Below, in pieces: positions 1-4,900 of a DNA stretch of 7,592 nucleotides (its first letter is position 1; each line of letters begins with the position of its first letter). Source of the DNA: JAHEYF01 sp045805185 (GTDB taxonomy: Bacteria > Bacteroidota > Bacteroidia > B-17B0 > Aurantibacillaceae). Below the pieces are notes generated by a model, which was given only the letters and a program-made list of their open reading frames with translations, was not told where the DNA came from and did not search any database. Made by a program: the position numbers and the translations under genes. The stretch spans positions 1 through 7,592 of the forward strand of contig JBJMLS010000187.1 in the NCBI GenBank assembly GCA_045805185.1. Reading direction: 5' to 3'.

Positions 1-882
1 GCCTATATCGGTTTCGACGCCGTTTCTACTCTTGCGGAAGAGAGCAAGAATCCGCAGCGGGATCTTCCGAGAGGAATGATCTATTCGCTGGTGATCTGCA
101 CGGTTGTCTATATTATCCTTTCACTCATACTTACCGGGATGGTTTCCTATAAGCTGCTTGGCGTGAGTGATCCTTTGGCGGAGATCTTCAAGCTGAAGGA
201 AATGAAATGGATGCTCTTCATTGTTTCCATTGCGGCAGTAGTAGCCATGACAAGTGTGTTGCTTGTGTTCCAGATGGGACAGCCAAGGATCTGGATGAGC
301 ATGAGCCGCGATGGCTTGTTGCCGAAGAAATTTGCCGCAATTCATCCGCGCTACAAAACGCCTGGCTTCTCTACCATAATAACGGGATTAGTTGTGGGCA
401 TTCCTATTTTTTTTACCGATGAGAACTTCGTACTTGATTTCACCAGTATCGGAACCTTGTTTGCATTTGTGCTGGTATGCGGCGGCGTATTAACGCTTCC
501 CAGGAATACGGATGCGAAGGAAAAAGGAAAGTTCCGCATGCCTTATGTGAATGCAAAATGGATCGTTCCGGCAGTCACACTTGTAGCTTTCATACTTATC
601 TTTACGTACGAGCCCGATTCTATTTACAGTGTGGATAAGAAGACAAACGTACAGTCGCTGAATTTTCCAATGATCATTTTTTACATATTGTGGTTCATCG
701 TTGCCATTTATTCTTTCATCCGGAATTTTTCGCTGATCCCTGTGCTTGGACTGCTGTCCTGCTGTTACCTGCTTACCGGGATGGGCTGGACCAATTGGGT
801 AATGTTCTCCGTTTGGCTGGTGATCGGGCTGGTAGTTTATTTCTTATACGGTTACAGGAAAAGTAAATTGGCAATACAATAA
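1..882 (+). CDS. APC-family amino acid permease, C-terminal part
   Basis: Inner-membrane secondary transporter that probably imports amino acids; the substrate cannot be read from the sequence. The frame is open from base 1, so the start and about the first five membrane helices lie upstream; 293 residues are visible against roughly 450-550 for the family. The fragment opens with AYIGFDAVSTLAEESKNPQR, the helix-6 and following-loop signature of the cationic amino acid transporter/YfnA branch. GQPR at visible residues 93-96 and MSRDGLLP at 101-108 are the matching helix-8/loop signature. Hydrophobic segments lie at about 27-48, 70-92, 121-138, 147-166, 187-203, 223-240, 246-260 and 266-283, more than the six or seven expected after helix 6, which suggests an extra C-terminal helix pair. 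A polar loop of about 20 residues follows residue 203. The dehydrogenase starts 16 bases after the TAA stop, so co-transcription is likely. The family call is firm; the substrate is open. Confidence 0.93.
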   Translation, partial: AYIGFDAVSTLAEESKNPQRDLPRGMIYSLVICTVVYIILSLILTGMVSYKLLGVSDPLAEIFKLKEMKWMLFIVSIAAVVAMTSVLLVFQMGQPRIWMSMSRDGLLPKKFAAIHPRYKTPGFSTIITGLVVGIPIFFTDENFVLDFTSIGTLFAFVLVCGGVLTLPRNTDAKEKGKFRMPYVNAKWIVPAVTLVAFILIFTYEPDSIYSVDKKTNVQSLNFPMIIFYILWFIVAIYSFIRNFSLIPVLGLLSCCYLLTGMGWTNWVMFSVWLVIGLVVYFLYGYRKSKLAIQ

Positions 883-898
883 AGAAATAGTTTTTAGT

Positions 899-1651
899 AT
901 GATCGCATTTATTACAGGAGCCACTTCAGGGATCGGAAAAGCCACCGCGGAACTTTTCGCGCAACAGGGGATTGATCTGATCATTACGGGTCGCCGCAAG
1001 GACAGGCTTAAACAGCTTGCGGCTGAATTGAAGACGAAATATGGAGTGAAGGCGCTTCCGCTTTGCTTTGATGTGCGAAGTTTAAAAGAGGTTCAGCAGG
1101 CAGTAGAATCTTTGCCGCCTGAATTTTCTTCCATCGATATTCTACTCAACAATGCGGGACTGGCTTCAGGATTGGCGCCGATCCAGGAAGGTGATGTTGA
1201 GGACTGGGACAAGATGATCGATACCAATGTAAAAGGCTTATTGTATGTAACCAAAATGATCGCTCCATTAATGATCAGCAGTAAAAAGGGACACATTATC
1301 AATATCGGCTCCATTGCAGGAAAAGAAGTGTATGCAAACGGGAACGTGTATTGCGCATCCAAGCACGCGGTAGATGCCCTTAACAAAGGAATGCGCATTG
1401 ACCTATTGCCTCATGGGATAAAAGTAAGTTCCATTAATCCTGGAATGATAGAAACTGAATTTTCGCTTGTGCGTTTTCACGGAGATGAGGACCGCGCAAA
1501 AAAGGTTTACCTCGGCATGCAGCCCTTAAAGCCGGAAGATATTGCCGAAACAATTTACTGGGTAGCTACGCGTCCCGCGCATGTGAACATCAACGAGCTC
1601 ACCATTATGCCAACGGTACAGGCGAATTCAACCACGGTGCTCAGGAAGTAG
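899..1651 (+). CDS. Short-chain dehydrogenase, YdfG-like (3-hydroxy acid / serine-allo-threonine type)
   Basis: Complete 250-residue classical SDR, a usual length, predicted cytosolic. The dinucleotide-binding motif TGATSGIG is at residues 6-13. GRR at 31-33 after the second strand puts basic residues where NADP(H) is preferred. Asp58-Val59 and NNAG at 84-87 follow. The catalytic tetrad is Asn110, Ser138 (in NIGSIAG, 135-141), Tyr151 and Lys155, all present; the PG motif is at 181-182. The C-terminal stretch HVNINELTIMPTVQ closely resembles the tail of E. coli YdfG, which oxidises 3-hydroxy acids such as L-allo-threonine, serine and 3-hydroxypropionate; substrate choice here is inferred from that likeness only. 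The ATG at 899 is chosen because it places the Rossmann motif at the usual distance from the N-terminus; there is no Shine-Dalgarno sequence upstream, as is usual in Bacteroidota. It lies 16 bases after the permease stop, which suggests one transcript. Another SDR oxidoreductase of unknown substrate is the main alternative. Confidence 0.93.
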   Translation: MIAFITGATSGIGKATAELFAQQGIDLIITGRRKDRLKQLAAELKTKYGVKALPLCFDVRSLKEVQQAVESLPPEFSSIDILLNNAGLASGLAPIQEGDVEDWDKMIDTNVKGLLYVTKMIAPLMISSKKGHIINIGSIAGKEVYANGNVYCASKHAVDALNKGMRIDLLPHGIKVSSINPGMIETEFSLVRFHGDEDRAKKVYLGMQPLKPEDIAETIYWVATRPAHVNINELTIMPTVQANSTTVLRK

Positions 1652-1677
1652 ACAGCAATTTACGAGGCAGCGGTAAC

Positions 1678-1689
1678 GAAATTAATTTC
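1678..1689. repeat. AT-rich palindrome, first copy of an 11-base direct repeat
   Basis: GAAATTAATTTC is a perfect 12-base palindrome. Its first 11 bases recur exactly at 1802-1812. It could be a binding site for a dimeric regulator or a chance match in AT-rich DNA; the sequence alone does not decide. Confidence 0.35.
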
Positions 1690-1764
1690 TATCCTTCCAG
1701 GATAAAAAGTTGTTTAAAGTATCCGCCAGGCCTCTGTTTCAACGGAAATACTTATTCTAAAGGA

Positions 1765-1798
1765 TTTGTTAAATAAGCCGGAAAAAAGTGCTATCTTG
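1765..1798 (+). promoter_or_regulatory. Candidate Bacteroidota-type promoter for the giant gene
   Basis: TTTG at 1765-1768 could be the -33 element. TATCTTG at 1792-1798 is an imperfect match to the -7 element TAnnTTTG, with a G where the third T of the TTT run should be. The gap between them is 23 bases, at the long end of the range reported for Bacteroidota primary sigma promoters. Transcription would then start near 1803-1806 and leave a short, A-rich leader of about 15-18 bases before the ATG at 1821. Placement between the SDR stop and the giant gene's start fits a separate transcription unit. Confidence 0.45.
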
Positions 1799-1801
1799 TT
1801 G

Positions 1802-1812
1802 GAAATTAATTT
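1802..1812. repeat. Second copy of the 11-base AT-rich repeat
   Basis: GAAATTAATTT repeats the sequence at 1678-1688, 124 bases downstream. It sits across the expected transcription start and leader of the giant gene, where it could act as an operator or simply supply the A-rich leader that Bacteroidota ribosomes favour. Confidence 0.35.
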
Positions 1813-1820
1813 ACTTCCGC

Positions 1821-1925
1821 ATGATCCAATTTTTATATTCCAGTATTTCGCGAATAAGGCCGGCATTAAAAGCGCTTTTTTTAACACTTATTTTTTCTGC
1901 AGGATTTCTTAATGACTTATCCGCT
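1821..1925 (+). other. Sec signal peptide of the giant protein
   Basis: Residues 1-35 have Arg11, Arg13 and Lys17, a hydrophobic core at about 18-30 (ALFLTLIFSAGFL) and a small-residue cleavage context LSA at 33-35. The first module's signature begins at residue 37. No Cys follows the core, so a lipoprotein is unlikely. Confidence 0.8.
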
Positions 1926-4900
1926 TCAACTTTTTATTGGGTTAACGGAAGCGGTAGCTGGAATAGTTATACTTCACATTGGGCAACCGCTTCAGGAGGA
2001 AATACTTTTTATACGCATGCCCCGACCTCAGTGGACGATGTTGTTTTTGATCTTAATTCTTTTACAGCAAGCGGGCAATCAGTAAAACTGGATAGCGGCA
2101 ATTTTATCTGCCACAGCATGATCTGGAATGGAGTAAATTTCCTTCCTTCCATGACTACGAACAACCCTTCCGGAAGCACCTTAAAAATTTATGGCTCCCT
2201 GGTAAGCAGTCCATTGATGAAATGGCTGTATAATGGCGCTCTATCTTTTGAATCGACAACGATCGGGAACCTTGTTACCTTTCCGGCTTCCCCTTTCAAA
2301 TTAAATACAGTAACTTTTAATGGAACGGGTGGAGAATGGATCTTTCAGAATAGTTTATCCTGTACAGGTTTCTATTTGAAGAAAGGGATTGTAAGAACGA
2401 ATAATTACAACGTTAATTCCAGCAATATTTTTCAAACTGTTAGCGGGTACAAATCATTATTTTTGGGCACGTCCGGAATAACATCAGATACAGTGAACAT
2501 TGCCGCTCCGGTTACCACTCTTGACGCTGACAGCGTTATAATAACGACGACCACTGATGCTGAATTGCGTCTTCCAAGTGGAAAAACTTATGGAACCTTA
2601 AATTTAACAAGAGGAACATATCAATTTTATTGTGCCAACAGTACCTTTAAGAATGTGGTATGTGACAACTACATAGAACTACCTTCAACTTCAGGCGGAA
2701 ATAATTTTAAAAGATTTGTTTGTAGTATATGGGGGTACATAACTTCTTACGCTACGAACACATACGGATACCTTGAAATAACCAGTGATTGCAGATTGTA
2801 TGCGAATAATACCTACGACAGCCTTGTGTTGAGCAATGAAACTGCCGTTTCGTCAGTATACTTTGGAGCCAATACCAATCAAACAATTACCGGCGCAATG
2901 ATCACCAATTCCCATTCCTGCTCAGGTAATTTCTGGATCGAGTCTTCGACCTATGCGGCTAAAGCCAATATTATTAAGACTTCGGGAACAGTGGTCCTGC
3001 ACAATGTCGTTTTTCAGAATATCAATGCCACAGGCGGGGCTACATTCATTGCTAATGACTCCTATCTTTCACCAACACCGGGAACAAGTACAACCGGATG
3101 GACAATTAATAACCCGACCCCTAAGACCTTATATTGGGTTGGCGGAAGCGGTAACTGGACTGATGTTAACCATTGGTCATTGAGCAGCGGGGGCGTGGGC
3201 GGTGCATGCGCAGGCTCAAAGCTCGACGATGTTGTTTTTGATTCAAATTCCTTTACTGCTGCTAACCAGGAAGTAATGTTGGACCAGCAAAGCACTCAAT
3301 GTAAGAACATGACCTGGTCTGGAATTCAGTATCCCATATCTTTTAATTCAGCTACACCATACCACGCAATATCAATTTTTGGTGACTTTTCTCTCGATCC
3401 GAATGTAATGTGGAACTTTCCCGGACGTATCAGCTTTAGATCTACCACACCTGGAAAAACAATTAACACTAAAGGTGTGAAGCTGAGTTCTTCTATTGAT
3501 ATGTATGCTCAGGGCGGCACCTGGGCCTTGGCAGATTCCTTACACTGTGAGGGGATCTCTGTTGGAGGTGTATTGATAACTAATGGCAACAATATTACCT
3601 GCGATAAAGATTTCTGGGCGGGGCCTTATGATGGTACGAATTACTGTCGTATTTATCTGGGAATTTCCCATATTCGCTGCGAGGGCAAAATTACGGTGAA
3701 CCCGCTTTCTCTTTATTCGGACAGCGCAAGTTTTACAACACGCTATCTGAATTTACCAACTAATAAAACATATAACAGCGCGACAATCCTTGGGGGGCAG
3801 GTTAATTTTGAACTGGCAAGTACGCTTGCCAATACGAACAACCACTATAAAAAACTAACCATTCTTGGAGACGTGATCATAACCGGATCGAATATTTATG
3901 ACACTCTTTTACTTGATAATTTAGGTAAAACCCTAACTCTTACTTCAGGTACCACGCAAACCATAACAAGCGTTGTCCAGTCATCTTCGAGTTCCTGTTC
4001 CGATTATATCACCATTAGATCAGGTACAAGCGGAAGCCAGGCGAATATTGTAAAAACTACGGATTCAGTACTTTGTAATTACCTTATCCTGCAGGATATC
4101 AATGCTTCAGGAGGAGCAGTTTTTCAAAGTGATAATTCAATCATCACATCAAACGTTAGCGGCTGGACAATAAATAGCTCACCCGTAGCAAAAACACTTT
4201 ACTGGGTGGGAGGAAGCGGAAACTGGACCGATGTCAGTCACTGGTCATTAAGCAGTGGTGGAAGCGGAGGCGCGTGTATCCCGATTCAATTAGACGATGT
4301 TATTTTTGATCTCTATTCTTTCAATGCGTCAAATCAGCAGGTAAACGCAAATGTCGCAAATATTTATTGCAGAAATCTGACATGGCAAACAAATCCTTTT
4401 GCTGCAACGTTCGCGAACAATGTCAACAGCTCGCTTAATATTTTCGGAAGCTGTTCAATTGCTCAAAACATGAGCTGGAATTATACAGGAACGCTTGTTT
4501 TCAGGTCAGGATCAAGCGGCAATACCCTGGAAACAACTTCACACAAATTTAACACCCTTGTTTTTGAGGGGAACGGCAGCTGGAGTTTGCAGGATTCTGT
4601 TAGGACATCGCATCTCATTATCAATAAGGGCAGCCTTGTGACTAATAATAACAATATCAGCTGCGATTACCTGTTCAGTGCAAACACAGGCTATTCCAAC
4701 TTATACCTTGGGACTTCAAAAATTCGTTCTCTTAAAATCCGACCTGATTACTGGAATCCAAGCGGCATTATTATCCAATTGCCTCTTGGAACACTGGATG
4801 CCGATAGTGCCGGGTTCACGGCATGTATTATTCAGTTGCCACCCGGAAAATCATACGGAGATGTGGAAATGATTCCTCTTGATGGCGCAGTGTTAAACGA

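Larger units (their letters stand above)
1652..1820. other. Intergenic region between the SDR gene and the giant gene
   Basis: No credible coding frame is visible here. In the frame of the downstream gene a TAA stop lies at 1770-1772; between it and the ATG at 1821 the only alternative start is a GTG at 1788, which would fall upstream of the predicted transcription start. The region carries a candidate promoter (1765-1798), a 12-base palindrome whose first 11 bases recur at 1802-1812, and a weak five-base-pair hairpin at 1690-1704 without a T tract. I see no strong terminator for the upstream operon. Confidence 0.8.

Noticed and set aside
1093..1398. 101-residue minus-strand open frame inside the SDR gene
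   Set aside because: The sense frame carries every SDR motif including the catalytic residues; the antisense frame shows nothing recognisable.
1690..1704. Hairpin TATCC-TTCCA-GGATA downstream of the SDR gene as a rho-independent terminator
   Set aside because: The stem has only five base pairs, mostly A-T ends, and is followed by A-rich sequence and not by a T tract on either strand.
1788..1790. GTG as an upstream start for the giant gene
   Set aside because: It would lie upstream of the candidate -7 element and lengthen the signal peptide N-region with no gain; ATG 1821 gives a normal signal peptide.
2523..2534. L-D-A-D-S sites (residues 234, 992, 1364) as calcium-binding loops of the dockerin/EF-hand type
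   Set aside because: The spacing of acidic residues does not form the DxDxDG loop, and module 2 has L-Y-S-D-S, so calcium binding is not supported by sequence alone.
2953..3183. Short + strand open frame inside the giant gene
   Set aside because: It overlaps module 1/2 in another frame, and its protein shows no domain or signal; the long frame with conserved repeats explains this DNA.
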